Below are positions 32,572 to 40,938 of a stretch of DNA of 48,007 nucleotides, in pieces. The position numbers and the translations under genes are program-made. Source of the stretch: UBA3792 sp964426415 (GTDB taxonomy: Bacteria > Bacillota > Clostridia > Christensenellales > CAG-138); assembly GCA_964426415.1 (NCBI GenBank), contig CAYRQM010000008.1, forward strand, positions 1 to 48,007, read 5' to 3'. A model generated the notes under the pieces. It made no database searches. It was given only the letters and a program-made list of their open reading frames with translations, and had not been told where the DNA came from. Each line of letters opens with the position of its first letter. Positions within the stretch are counted from its first letter, which is position 1.

Positions 32572-34076
32572 TCTGGCACTATTTTCCGATTGGGCTGCGG
32601 TTTCCCGTCGCCGATTTTTCCGTCGAAACCAAGCGCCGCTGTTGGCAGATTGCGCTGTCCGCGCTGGCGGCAGGCGACGCCGAACAGGTTGCCTTGTATG
32701 AGGCAATGACGGATCGCGTTCCGCGCAGCGGCGAAAAGGAATACATCTGCATCCTCTGCCACGAAACGGTGGCGCAGTCCCGCAAGAACGCGGCGGCGTT
32801 CCATGCAAGGGATCGGCTGCTTGCGTATCTGACCGTCGATGCGCCGTTTCTGCAAGCCAACGCGCTCGAGAGCTTCGGACCCTACGGAAAGCTCGGCATG
32901 ACGCTTTTGGGCGGCACGGTGCAGCGCACCGAAGCTTCCGAAGCGTTTCTTCCCGAATCGCTGCCAAGCCCCATGCCCATTTGCGAGGGGCGGCGGATGC
33001 TGTTTGCGATGGACGCCATGAAGGGCGTTTGCACCGCAGAACGGTTGACCCGCTGCTTGGCGCAAGCGGCGGTCGAACAGGGCTTTCGCGTGCGCATGGC
33101 GCCCATTGCCGATGGCGGCGAGGGCACGGTGATGGCGCTTGTGGCAGGCAGACAAGGCAGGTTTGAAACCGTTTTTTCCAACGACCTCAACGGCGTGCGC
33201 GTGCCCATGACGGTGGGCGTGCTGCCAAACTTCACCGCCGTGGTGGAATCCGCCGACGCGGTGGGCTTTTGCCGCCTCTCCGATGCGACGCCCGCGCCCG
33301 AAGAAAGAAGCACCTTCGGCGTCGGCACGCTCATCAAGGCGGCGCTGGATTTGGGCTATCGCAAGATTTGGATTGGGCTGGGCGGCACGCTGACCACCGA
33401 CCTGGGGCTGGGCTGCTTGCAGGCGCTTGGCGCAAAGTTCTTTAACGCCTACGGCGCCGAGGTGGCGCCGCTGCCCTGCAACTTTTTTGAAATTTCCGAC
33501 GTCGATCTTGGCGGGCTGGACGAGCGGCTCAAGGATTCCGCGTTGACGGCATTGGCGGATGTGAACACACCGCTTTGCGGCGAACGGGGCGCGCTTGCCG
33601 TGTTCGGCGCGCAAAAGGGGCTGACGCCGCAGCAGATTGCGGCGTGGGAACCCACCTTTTTGCGGCTGTCCGCGCTGCTTGGCGGCGACGTCACCGCAGA
33701 GGGCACGGGTGCGGCGGGCGGCTTGGGCTTTGGGCTGCAAGCCATCGGCGCAACGCTCGTTTCGGGCGCGGACGCCGTCTTGGACGCGATTGGGTTCGAC
33801 GCACTGTGCAACGAGGCGGATTTGGTCGTGACGGGGGAAGGCAAGTTCGATCTGCAAAGCGTGCTGTGCCACAAGGCGCCGCAAGCCGTTCTGACACGGT
33901 GCGCCGCGTTGGAACGCCCCGCGTGGCTTTTGACGGGCGTGTTCACGGACGACGCCAAAAAAGAGCTTGCCACCAATCGCATCCTGCGCGGCGTCACCAC
34001 CTGCTGCTGCGGGCAGGACGACGCGTGGCAGCTGCTGCAAGCGGCATTCTTGCGCGATATCGCGCCAATCGCTTGA
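32568..34076 (+). CDS. glxK: Glycerate kinase with an extra N-terminal domain
   Basis: The C-terminal ~365 of 502 residues are a type 1 (GarK/GlxK-like) glycerate kinase, phosphorylating glycerate with ATP. Marks are AMDAMKGVCTAERLTRCLAQ, MAPIADGGEGT, IWIGLGGTLTTDLGLGCLQA and VVTGEGKFDLQS. The first ~130 residues (starting MIWHYFPIGLRF) are a domain I do not recognise. It belongs to the gene because the ATG overlaps the ABC-F stop and has GAGGAGG upstream, while no good start precedes the kinase part. No glyoxylate or serine genes are near, so its pathway is unclear. Confidence 0.85.
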   Translation: MIWHYFPIGLRFPVADFSVETKRRCWQIALSALAAGDAEQVALYEAMTDRVPRSGEKEYICILCHETVAQSRKNAAAFHARDRLLAYLTVDAPFLQANALESFGPYGKLGMTLLGGTVQRTEASEAFLPESLPSPMPICEGRRMLFAMDAMKGVCTAERLTRCLAQAAVEQGFRVRMAPIADGGEGTVMALVAGRQGRFETVFSNDLNGVRVPMTVGVLPNFTAVVESADAVGFCRLSDATPAPEERSTFGVGTLIKAALDLGYRKIWIGLGGTLTTDLGLGCLQALGAKFFNAYGAEVAPLPCNFFEISDVDLGGLDERLKDSALTALADVNTPLCGERGALAVFGAQKGLTPQQIAAWEPTFLRLSALLGGDVTAEGTGAAGGLGFGLQAIGATLVSGADAVLDAIGFDALCNEADLVVTGEGKFDLQSVLCHKAPQAVLTRCAALERPAWLLTGVFTDDAKKELATNRILRGVTTCCCGQDDAWQLLQAAFLRDIAPIA

Positions 34077-34082
34077 AACTCG

Positions 34083-34111
34083 TTGCAACAGACGAGAATC
34101 TATGATACAAT
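34083..34111 (+). promoter_or_regulatory. Promoter of the pyrimidine-nucleoside phosphorylase gene
   Basis: TTGCAA (34083-34088) and TACAAT (34106-34111) have a 17-base spacer, 29 bases before the ATG. Confidence 0.75.
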
Positions 34112-34140
34112 AGCTTATTATTTTTGGAGGTGTTTGTTCC

Positions 34141-35460
34141 ATGCGCATGGTCGATTTAATCGAAAAGAAAGTAGAAAACCAAGCTTTGACCCACGATGAG
34201 ATTACATTCATCATCAACGGGTTTGTCGACGGGACGATTCCCGATTACCAAATGTCCGCATTCCAGATGGCGGTCGTCTTCAACGGAATGACCGATCAGG
34301 AAACCGCCGATCTCACCATGGCGATGATGCATTCGGGCGACGTGATTGACCTTTCCGATCTCAAGGGCGTCAAGGTGGACAAGCATTCTACGGGCGGCGT
34401 GGGCGACACCACCACGTTGGTGGTCGCACCGCTGGTAGCGGCGTGCGGCGGCACCGTGGCAAAGATGAGCGGCCGCGGCTTGGGTCACACGGGCGGCACG
34501 CTGGACAAGCTCGAATCCATCCCGGGTCTTTGCATCGAGCAGTCCATGGATCAATTCAAACAAATCGTCAACAACATCGGCGTAGCGGTCATCGGGCAGA
34601 CGGGCAACCTTGTGCCTGCCGACAAAAAAATGTACGCGCTGCGCGACGTCACCGGCACCGTTCGCAGCATTCCGCTGATTGCGTCCAGCATCATGTCCAA
34701 AAAGCTGGCAGCGGGCGCGGACGCCATCGTGTTGGACGTCAAGATGGGCACGGGCGCCTTCATGCGCACCTTGGAAGAAGCCGAAAAGCTTGGACATCTC
34801 ATGGTGCAGATTGGGCAGATTGTCAAGCGGCACTGCGTCGCGGTTATCACCGACATGAATCAACCGCTTGGTCTTGCCGTGGGCAACGCGCTGGAAGTCC
34901 GCGAAGCAATCGAGCTGCTTTCGGGCAAGATTGCCAAGGGCGACCCGCTGTACGAAGTCTGCATGCTGTTGGGCACGCACATGATGCTGCTTTCCAAGCT
35001 GGCAGCCGACGAAGCAGAAGCGCGTGCCAAGTTGGAAAACGCGCTGTACAGCGGCGCAGGGCTGAAGAAGCTGCAGCAAATGGTCACGGCGGAGGGCGGC
35101 GACGCTTCCTACATCTGCATGGAGCGCATCGACGAGTTGTGCGCCGTCAAGCGGCTGATGCCCGTATACCCCAAGAAGGCGGGCTACATCTGCAACATGA
35201 ACGCCGAATGCATCGGCACTGCGGCGCAGATTCTGGGCGCGGGCAGAGCAACAAAGGCAGATACCATCGATCCTGCCGTGGGTCTTGTCATGAAAAAGCG
35301 CTTTGGCGATTTCGTCCGTGCCGACGAACCACTGTGCATCATGTATATCAACGACGAATCCAAAGTGGACAGCGCGCTGGAGATGTTCTATCAAGCGTTT
35401 GAGCTGTCCGACGAGAAGCCCGCGCACCGTCCGATGGTGTACGACGTCGTGCGCGCATAA
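34141..35460 (+). CDS. pdp: Pyrimidine-nucleoside phosphorylase
   Basis: This 439-residue cytosolic enzyme splits uridine, thymidine or deoxyuridine with phosphate to the base and (deoxy)ribose 1-phosphate. The family signature is clear: VDKHSTGGVGDTTTLVVAPL, KMSGRGLGHTGGTLDKLESI, LYALRDVTGTV-like substrate loop and SKKLAAGADAIVLDVKMG. TTGGAGG lies upstream of the ATG. The gene stands alone between its promoter and a terminator, as a salvage gene. Confidence 0.95.
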   Translation: MRMVDLIEKKVENQALTHDEITFIINGFVDGTIPDYQMSAFQMAVVFNGMTDQETADLTMAMMHSGDVIDLSDLKGVKVDKHSTGGVGDTTTLVVAPLVAACGGTVAKMSGRGLGHTGGTLDKLESIPGLCIEQSMDQFKQIVNNIGVAVIGQTGNLVPADKKMYALRDVTGTVRSIPLIASSIMSKKLAAGADAIVLDVKMGTGAFMRTLEEAEKLGHLMVQIGQIVKRHCVAVITDMNQPLGLAVGNALEVREAIELLSGKIAKGDPLYEVCMLLGTHMMLLSKLAADEAEARAKLENALYSGAGLKKLQQMVTAEGGDASYICMERIDELCAVKRLMPVYPKKAGYICNMNAECIGTAAQILGAGRATKADTIDPAVGLVMKKRFGDFVRADEPLCIMYINDESKVDSALEMFYQAFELSDEKPAHRPMVYDVVRA

Positions 35461-35474
35461 TCTTTCGAAAGAGA

Positions 35475-35504
35475 ACGGCACACCCGCTATGGGCGTGCCG
35501 TTTT
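35475..35504 (+). terminator. Terminator after pdp, just before polA
   Basis: ACGGCACACCC pairs with GGGCGTGCCGT (one mismatch) around GCTAT and runs into TTTT. The polA start lies ten bases further on. Confidence 0.85.
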
Positions 35505-35514
35505 AGAGAATGAA

Positions 35515-38064
35515 ATGAAACAACTGCTGCTTGCCATCGACGGAAATAGCCTCCTGTATCAGGCGTACCACGCGTTTTTCAAGGTCAATCTGACCACGCG
35601 GGACGGCTTTCCCACCGGTGCGCTGAAAGGCTTTTTTACCAAGCTCTTGGAGCTTTTCAAGCTGGAACCAACCCACGTTCTGGTGGCATTCGACGTGCAT
35701 CAGCCCACGTTCCGCCATGAGCAATACGCCGACTACAAGCTGGGACGCAAGCCTGCCGACGAGGATTTGCTTAAGCAAATGGCGGTCGTGCGCACGCTGC
35801 TCCACGAGATGGGCATTGCCGTGGTCGAATGTCCCCGCTATGAGGCGGACGACATTCTGGGCACGTTCGCCAAGCGAAGCGAAGCCGTCGGCGTCGAAAC
35901 CATCCTTGTCACGGGCGACCGCGACGCGTTTCAGCTCATCGACGAGAACACCAAGGTCTATTACACCCGCGAGAACGCGATTCTCGACAAGGCGGCGCTT
36001 TGGGAACGGTACGGGCTGGAGCCTGCCCGCATGAAAGACTTAAAAGCGCTGATGGGCGACGCGTCCGATCACATTCCGGGCGTCGCGGGCGTCGGCGAAA
36101 AGACGGCGCTCAAGCTCCTTGCCACCTACGGCTCCTTGGACGAGGTGCTGGCGCACAGCGGCGAAATCAAGGGCAAGCTGGGCGAACGCATCGCCGCATC
36201 CGTCGAGGACGCCAAGTTTTCCTATTGGCTGGGCGCCATCTGCTGCGACGCGCCCGTTTCTGAAACACTGGACGATTGCGCGTTCAAAGCCGAACGGCTT
36301 GCGGGCGGCCGCAAAACGCTGCTCGACTTAGAGCTGAACAGCATCGCAAACCGTCTGCCCACGATAGAATCGGAGCCGTCGCCTTCTTCGCATCAATCTG
36401 CCGTGGTCACACCCATTCAGTCCGAAGAAGCGCTTTTTTCGGCGCTGTCTTCGGGCGAAACGGCAAGCGCCATGGCAATCGTATTGGAGCCGCTTTTAGG
36501 GTTCGCCTTCGACGAAGGGACGTCGTTTGTGTTGACGGCGGGCGAAACGCTGTTCGACGTGGGTGTCGAGGAGGACGCGGCGTTTGCAGCGTTTTCATCG
36601 TTCATAAAAGCGCATCCGATTCCCGTGTTGACGTTCGACGGCAAGCGTTTGCTGCATAAACTGTCTGCGGCGGACGACGTTTGCATCGCGTTCGACGCGA
36701 TGATTGCCGACTACCTTTTGGGCAGCAACCGTCCCATCGACAGCTTCGCGTCCCTGTGCCGCGAGCGGCTTGGCGCCGAGCAAGCCGACGCCGCGTGCCT
36801 GTTCGCGCTGCGGCGCAAAATGGAACAAGCGCTGCACGACAATGCGCTGTTCGACCTGTATCAAACGGTAGAAATGCCGCTGATGCGCGTGCTGTACGAC
36901 ATGGAATGCATCGGCTTTTTGACCGACGAATCCGTGCTTCTTGCGCTGCACGCATCCTTTTCCGAACGGACAAAAGAATTAGAACGCCGCATCTACGAAC
37001 AGGCGGGGGAAACGTTCAACATCCTCTCCACCAAACAGCTTGGCACAATTCTGTTCGAAAAGCTGGGCTTGCCGACGCAGAAAAAGACCAAGACGGGCTA
37101 TTCCACCGATGCGGACACGCTGGAATCGCTGTCCGGGCTGCACCCGATCGTGTCGGACGTGCTGCAATATCGGTTTTTGACCAAGCTGGACAGCACCTTC
37201 ATCGAAGGGCTTTTGAAGCAGCGCGAGGCGGACGGGCGTATCCGCACCCGCTTCATGCAATGCGTGACGGCGACGGGGCGCATCTCCAGCGTCGAGCCGA
37301 ACCTGCAAAACATTCCGGTACGGACGGCGGAGGGCAGAGAGATTCGCAAGGCGTTCATCCCAAGTCCGGGCAACGTTTTGGTGGGCGCGGACTACTCCCA
37401 AATCGAGCTGCGCCTTTTGGCGCACATCAGCGGCGACGCCGACTTCATTCGTGCGTTCAACGACGGCGAGGACATCCACGCCCGCACCGCCGCCGAGGTG
37501 TTCCATGTGCCGCTTGCGTCCGTTACCAAGGAGCAGCGCAGCGCGGCAAAGGCGGTCAATTTCGGCATCGTATACGGCATTTCCGATTTCGGGCTTGCCA
37601 AAAATCTCAACGTTTCGGTTCGCACCGCATCCGACTACATCAAGCGCTACTTCGAGCGCTACCCCAAGGTGCAGCAGTACATGCAAGAAAGCGTTGCACT
37701 CGGCAAGGAACGCGGCTACGCGATTACGCTGTTCGGCCGCAGAAGACCGCTGCCCGAGCTCAAGAGCAGCAACTACAACGTGCGGCAGTTTGGCGAGCGC
37801 GTCGCCATGAACATGCCCATTCAGGGCAGCGCGGCGGACGTGATTAAGATGGCGATGATCGCGGTGCATCGGGCGCTCATCGAGGGCGGCTATCGGGCGC
37901 GGCTCGTGCTGCAGATTCACGACGAGCTGATCGTAGACGCGCCGCAGGACGAAGCGGAGCGCGTCAAGGCGCTGATGGATGCGTGCATGGAGCATGTGGC
38001 GGATTTGTCCGTGCAGCTTGCGGCGGACGCAACAATCGGAAGGAACTGGTACGAAACCAAATGA
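35515..38064 (+). CDS. polA: DNA polymerase I
   Basis: This 849-residue polymerase removes primers and fills gaps in DNA replication and repair. The N-terminal 5'-nuclease domain (to about residue 290) has LLLAIDGNSLLYQAYHAFF and VTGDRDAFQLID. The middle 3'-5' exonuclease-like domain lacks the usual acidic residues, as in many Firmicutes. The polymerase domain has motif A VGADYSQIELRLLAHISGD, motif B RSAAKAVNFGIVYGIS and motif C LQIHDELIVDAP. Translation starts close behind a terminator with only a weak AGAGAA ribosome site. It overlaps coaE by 4 bases and heads the polA-coaE-slt-lspA-rluD run. Confidence 0.96.
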   Translation: MKQLLLAIDGNSLLYQAYHAFFKVNLTTRDGFPTGALKGFFTKLLELFKLEPTHVLVAFDVHQPTFRHEQYADYKLGRKPADEDLLKQMAVVRTLLHEMGIAVVECPRYEADDILGTFAKRSEAVGVETILVTGDRDAFQLIDENTKVYYTRENAILDKAALWERYGLEPARMKDLKALMGDASDHIPGVAGVGEKTALKLLATYGSLDEVLAHSGEIKGKLGERIAASVEDAKFSYWLGAICCDAPVSETLDDCAFKAERLAGGRKTLLDLELNSIANRLPTIESEPSPSSHQSAVVTPIQSEEALFSALSSGETASAMAIVLEPLLGFAFDEGTSFVLTAGETLFDVGVEEDAAFAAFSSFIKAHPIPVLTFDGKRLLHKLSAADDVCIAFDAMIADYLLGSNRPIDSFASLCRERLGAEQADAACLFALRRKMEQALHDNALFDLYQTVEMPLMRVLYDMECIGFLTDESVLLALHASFSERTKELERRIYEQAGETFNILSTKQLGTILFEKLGLPTQKKTKTGYSTDADTLESLSGLHPIVSDVLQYRFLTKLDSTFIEGLLKQREADGRIRTRFMQCVTATGRISSVEPNLQNIPVRTAEGREIRKAFIPSPGNVLVGADYSQIELRLLAHISGDADFIRAFNDGEDIHARTAAEVFHVPLASVTKEQRSAAKAVNFGIVYGISDFGLAKNLNVSVRTASDYIKRYFERYPKVQQYMQESVALGKERGYAITLFGRRRPLPELKSSNYNVRQFGERVAMNMPIQGSAADVIKMAMIAVHRALIEGGYRARLVLQIHDELIVDAPQDEAERVKALMDACMEHVADLSVQLAADATIGRNWYETK

Positions 38065-38663
38065 CGTACATCCTTGGCTTAACGGGCGGCATCGGCGCAG
38101 GAAAAAGCACCGCCTCCCATCGATTTGCCCGGCTGGGCGCCGTCGTGCTGGATGCAGACGTGGCGGCACGCGCCGTCTTTACGGAGGACGCGTCCTGCAT
38201 CGAAGCGGTCAAAGCGCTGTTCGGCGCATCCTGCGTGGACGAACAGGGCGCGCTCAATCGCAGCGCCATCGCCGCCGTCACGTTTTCGGATGCGTCCATG
38301 CGGCAGGCGCTCAACGATATCGTGCATCCCCGCGTGCTGGCACGGATGCAGGCGCAAACACGGCAGGCGGCAGGGCAAAAACGGTTGATCGTGTGGGACG
38401 TGCCGCTGCTGTTTGAAAGCGGGTTCGATGCCTACTGCGACGCTACCGTGACGATTCAATGTGCGCAGAGCGTTCGCATTTCGCGCATCGAAGCACGCGA
38501 CGGGGTGGGCGAATCCCAAGCGTTGGCGCGCATTGCGGCACAGCTTTCCGACGCGCAGCGCGCAGAACGCGCAACCTATGTCTTGGACAACAACGGTTCC
38601 GCCGCATCGTTTCTTGCCGCGGTGGACGCGCTGTATCAAACCTTATGTGAGGTGGTTGTATGA
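38061..38663 (+). CDS. coaE: Dephospho-CoA kinase
   Basis: This enzyme performs the last step of coenzyme A synthesis, phosphorylating dephospho-CoA. The 200-residue protein has the P-loop GLTGGIGAGKST, VLDADVAAR, NDIVHPRVL and VWDVPLLFESGF, all typical. The ATG overlaps the polA stop (ATGA). The polA-coaE-lytic transglycosylase order is common in Bacillota. Confidence 0.95.
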   Translation: MTYILGLTGGIGAGKSTASHRFARLGAVVLDADVAARAVFTEDASCIEAVKALFGASCVDEQGALNRSAIAAVTFSDASMRQALNDIVHPRVLARMQAQTRQAAGQKRLIVWDVPLLFESGFDAYCDATVTIQCAQSVRISRIEARDGVGESQALARIAAQLSDAQRAERATYVLDNNGSAASFLAAVDALYQTLCEVVV

Positions 38664-39241
38664 CGAAAAAGCAAAAGGCGATTCTCATCGTGGGCGTTGC
38701 GGCGCTGCTGTGCGTGCTGCTCACGGCGTTGGCGGTTTTCGTGATTGCACCCGCCGTGCTGCGGTCGCATTATCGGCTTTCGTATGCCGAATTGATTCAA
38801 ACATACGCCGCAGAATTCGACTTGGATCCCTACTTGGTGGCGGGCGTCATCTACACCGAAAGCAAGTTTGACCCCGATGCGGTCAGCCGCACGGGCGCAC
38901 GCGGGCTGATGCAGATTATGCCCGATACGGGCGCCGAGATTGCCGCCAAGCTGGGCATAGAAGAGTTCAATGCCGATGCGCTGTTCGATCCCGCCGTCAG
39001 CGTGCGGTTTGGCTGCTTCTATTTGCAGGAGCAAATGCAGCGCTTCGACAAAAACGTGGGCGTTGTGCTGGCGGCTTACAATGCGGGGCCGAATCGCGCC
39101 GCGCTGTGGCTTTCCCAATATGGGATGACGGACGACGGCAGAATTCGCTACATCGAATACGAAGAAACCAAAAACTATGTCAATCGGGTGCTGCAGGCAC
39201 AGGAAAACTATCACGACCTGTACCCGCACGCGTTCGATTAG
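38660..39241 (+). CDS. Membrane-anchored lytic transglycosylase (SLT domain)
   Basis: The product has 193 residues. An N-terminal anchor helix (AILIVGVAALLCVLLTALAV) is followed by a lysozyme-like SLT domain that cleaves peptidoglycan glycan strands to anhydro ends. The catalytic glutamate is in GVIYTESKFDPDAVSRTGA, followed by GLMQIMPDT and the LAAYNAGPNR motif. It overlaps coaE by 4 bases. Confidence 0.93.
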   Translation: MTKKQKAILIVGVAALLCVLLTALAVFVIAPAVLRSHYRLSYAELIQTYAAEFDLDPYLVAGVIYTESKFDPDAVSRTGARGLMQIMPDTGAEIAAKLGIEEFNADALFDPAVSVRFGCFYLQEQMQRFDKNVGVVLAAYNAGPNRAALWLSQYGMTDDGRIRYIEYEETKNYVNRVLQAQENYHDLYPHAFD

Positions 39242-39254
39242 ATCGGAGGACGAC

Positions 39255-40010
39255 TTGATCATTCTTATCCTTGCAGTGGTGGTTGTGGCGCTGGACATGA
39301 TCAGCAAATACTGGATCACCTACGGGTTCGTAGGCGGTTCTTTGGGCTATGATGGCTCTTGGTTCGACCTTGCTTCGCTCAAATCCTTTTTGGCAGGCGT
39401 GGAGGGCAGCAACCAAATCCCCAAGGACGGCAACTTTGTGGTGCTGAGCTTCACGCCAAACGACGCGGCGCTGTTCGGATTGGGCAGCGACAACCCGTGG
39501 GCGGCACGGCTGCTGATTGCGCTGACCGCCGTGTTTTTGTTCCTGCTGCTCTTTTGCGCGTTCCGCACGCACAAAAAAATGCCCGCGCTCTCCAAGGTCA
39601 TCGTGGGGCTTTTGGTGGGCGGCTCCATCGGCAATCTGTATGACCGCATCGCGTTCGGCTATGTGCGCGACATGATTTACGCCAAGTTCATCCACTTCCC
39701 CATCTTCAATTTGGCGGATGCCGCCATCTGCATCGCCATCGCGCTGCTCGTATTTGAAACGTTCTTCCGCAAGAAGGGCTTGTTCGAGGTGGTGGAGGAC
39801 GACATTCGATATCTGTTCCGCCTCAGGACGCGGGAAGAAGCCGAACAGCAGCAAAAGGAGCGCAAAGCCAAACGGCTGTCGCGCTTCGAAGAGGAGATTC
39901 CCGACGAGCCCGACGAATCCGATGATACGGAGCTGCCGCAGGAATCCGAACAGGCGGCGCAGGATGCGGACGCCAATTCGGAGGATAAGGAACCGTCCGA
40001 TGTGCAGTGA
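39255..40010 (+). CDS. lspA: Signal peptidase II with acidic C-terminal extension
   Basis: This membrane aspartyl protease cleaves prolipoproteins after lipid attachment. The TTG start is chosen with GGAGGACGAC upstream. The catalytic pair is visible in GNLYDRIAFGYVRD and FNLADAAICIA, with ALDMISKYW near the N-terminus. The loop normally reading N-x-G-A-A-F is divergent (PNDAALFG), and a loop of about 35 residues after helix 1 is longer than usual. After about residue 175 a charged tail rich in Lys, then Asp/Glu, adds some 75 residues absent from typical ~160-residue LspA. Lipoprotein substrates in the window include the DUF885 protein and perhaps the sortase. Confidence 0.88.
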   Translation: MIILILAVVVVALDMISKYWITYGFVGGSLGYDGSWFDLASLKSFLAGVEGSNQIPKDGNFVVLSFTPNDAALFGLGSDNPWAARLLIALTAVFLFLLLFCAFRTHKKMPALSKVIVGLLVGGSIGNLYDRIAFGYVRDMIYAKFIHFPIFNLADAAICIAIALLVFETFFRKKGLFEVVEDDIRYLFRLRTREEAEQQQKERKAKRLSRFEEEIPDEPDESDDTELPQESEQAAQDADANSEDKEPSDVQ

Positions 40011-40929
40011 CGCCACGCTTCTGATTGCGGAATCGGACGCGCCCCGCATCGACGTCTACTTGGCGGACAACACCGAGCGCTCCCGTTCCCAACTGCAAAA
40101 AGCCATCAAGGACGGCGGCGTGCTGCTCAATGGCAGCCCCTGCAAGGTCAATGCGGCGGTGAAGTGCGGCGACGTGATTGCGCTGACAATCCCATCGGAC
40201 GAGGAGCAGCTGCCCGTTGCGCAGGACATTCCGCTGGACATCGTCTACGAGGACGACGACCTGTGCGTCATCAACAAGCCCAAGGGGATGGTGGTGCATC
40301 CCGCGGCAGGCAACCGCGACGGGACGCTGGTCAACGCGCTGCTGTATCATTTTTCCGCGCTGTCCACCTGCAATGGCGCATTCCGACCCGGCATCGTGCA
40401 TCGCATCGACCGCATGACAAGCGGGCTTTTGGTCGTTGCCAAGAACGACGCGACCCACGAAGCGCTTGCCAAGCAGTTTGCCGATCATTCTGCCCACCGC
40501 AGCTATGTTTGCTTGGCGCACGGCAATTTCAAGCAGGACGATGGGACGATTGACGCGCCCATCGGCAGAAGCCCAAGCGACCGCAAGCGCATGGCGGTCG
40601 TGCCGTCGGGACGGCGCGCCGTGACCCACTGGCACGTGTTAGAACGATTCGGCGAAGTGACCTTTTTGCAGGTTACGCTGGAAACGGGACGCACGCACCA
40701 GATTCGCGTCCACATGGCGTATTGCAAGCATCCCATTTTGGGCGATACGGTGTATGGCTCCGCCGCGCCCAAGCTCCATTTGAACGGACAAGCGCTGCAC
40801 GGATACCGCTTGACGTTTCTGCATCCGCGCACGGGTGCGCGCATGGCGTTTTGCGCGCCGCTGCCCGACGAGTTCCGTTCCGCCCTCAACATACTGGGCT
40901 GGACGGGCGTACTACCCAACGACGAATAG
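40000..40929 (+). CDS. rluD: RluD-family 23S rRNA pseudouridine synthase
   Basis: This 309-residue enzyme isomerises uridines in 23S rRNA. An S4-like RNA-binding domain (about residues 12-75; SRSQLQKAIKDGGVLLNG) precedes the RluA-type catalytic domain with VYEDDDLCVINKPKGMVVHP and the catalytic aspartate in GIVHRIDRMTSGLLVVAK, then LETGRTHQIRVH. The ATG lies inside the end of lspA (11-base overlap). The lspA-rluD order is widespread in Bacillota. Confidence 0.95.
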   Translation: MCSDATLLIAESDAPRIDVYLADNTERSRSQLQKAIKDGGVLLNGSPCKVNAAVKCGDVIALTIPSDEEQLPVAQDIPLDIVYEDDDLCVINKPKGMVVHPAAGNRDGTLVNALLYHFSALSTCNGAFRPGIVHRIDRMTSGLLVVAKNDATHEALAKQFADHSAHRSYVCLAHGNFKQDDGTIDAPIGRSPSDRKRMAVVPSGRRAVTHWHVLERFGEVTFLQVTLETGRTHQIRVHMAYCKHPILGDTVYGSAAPKLHLNGQALHGYRLTFLHPRTGARMAFCAPLPDEFRSALNILGWTGVLPNDE

Positions 40930-40938
40930 GAGGACTGT

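Noticed and set aside
34156..35481. 441-residue minus-strand frame opposite the pyrimidine-nucleoside phosphorylase
   Set aside because: It mirrors a well-conserved enzyme exactly and is rich in His/Gln/Arg with no recognisable motif.
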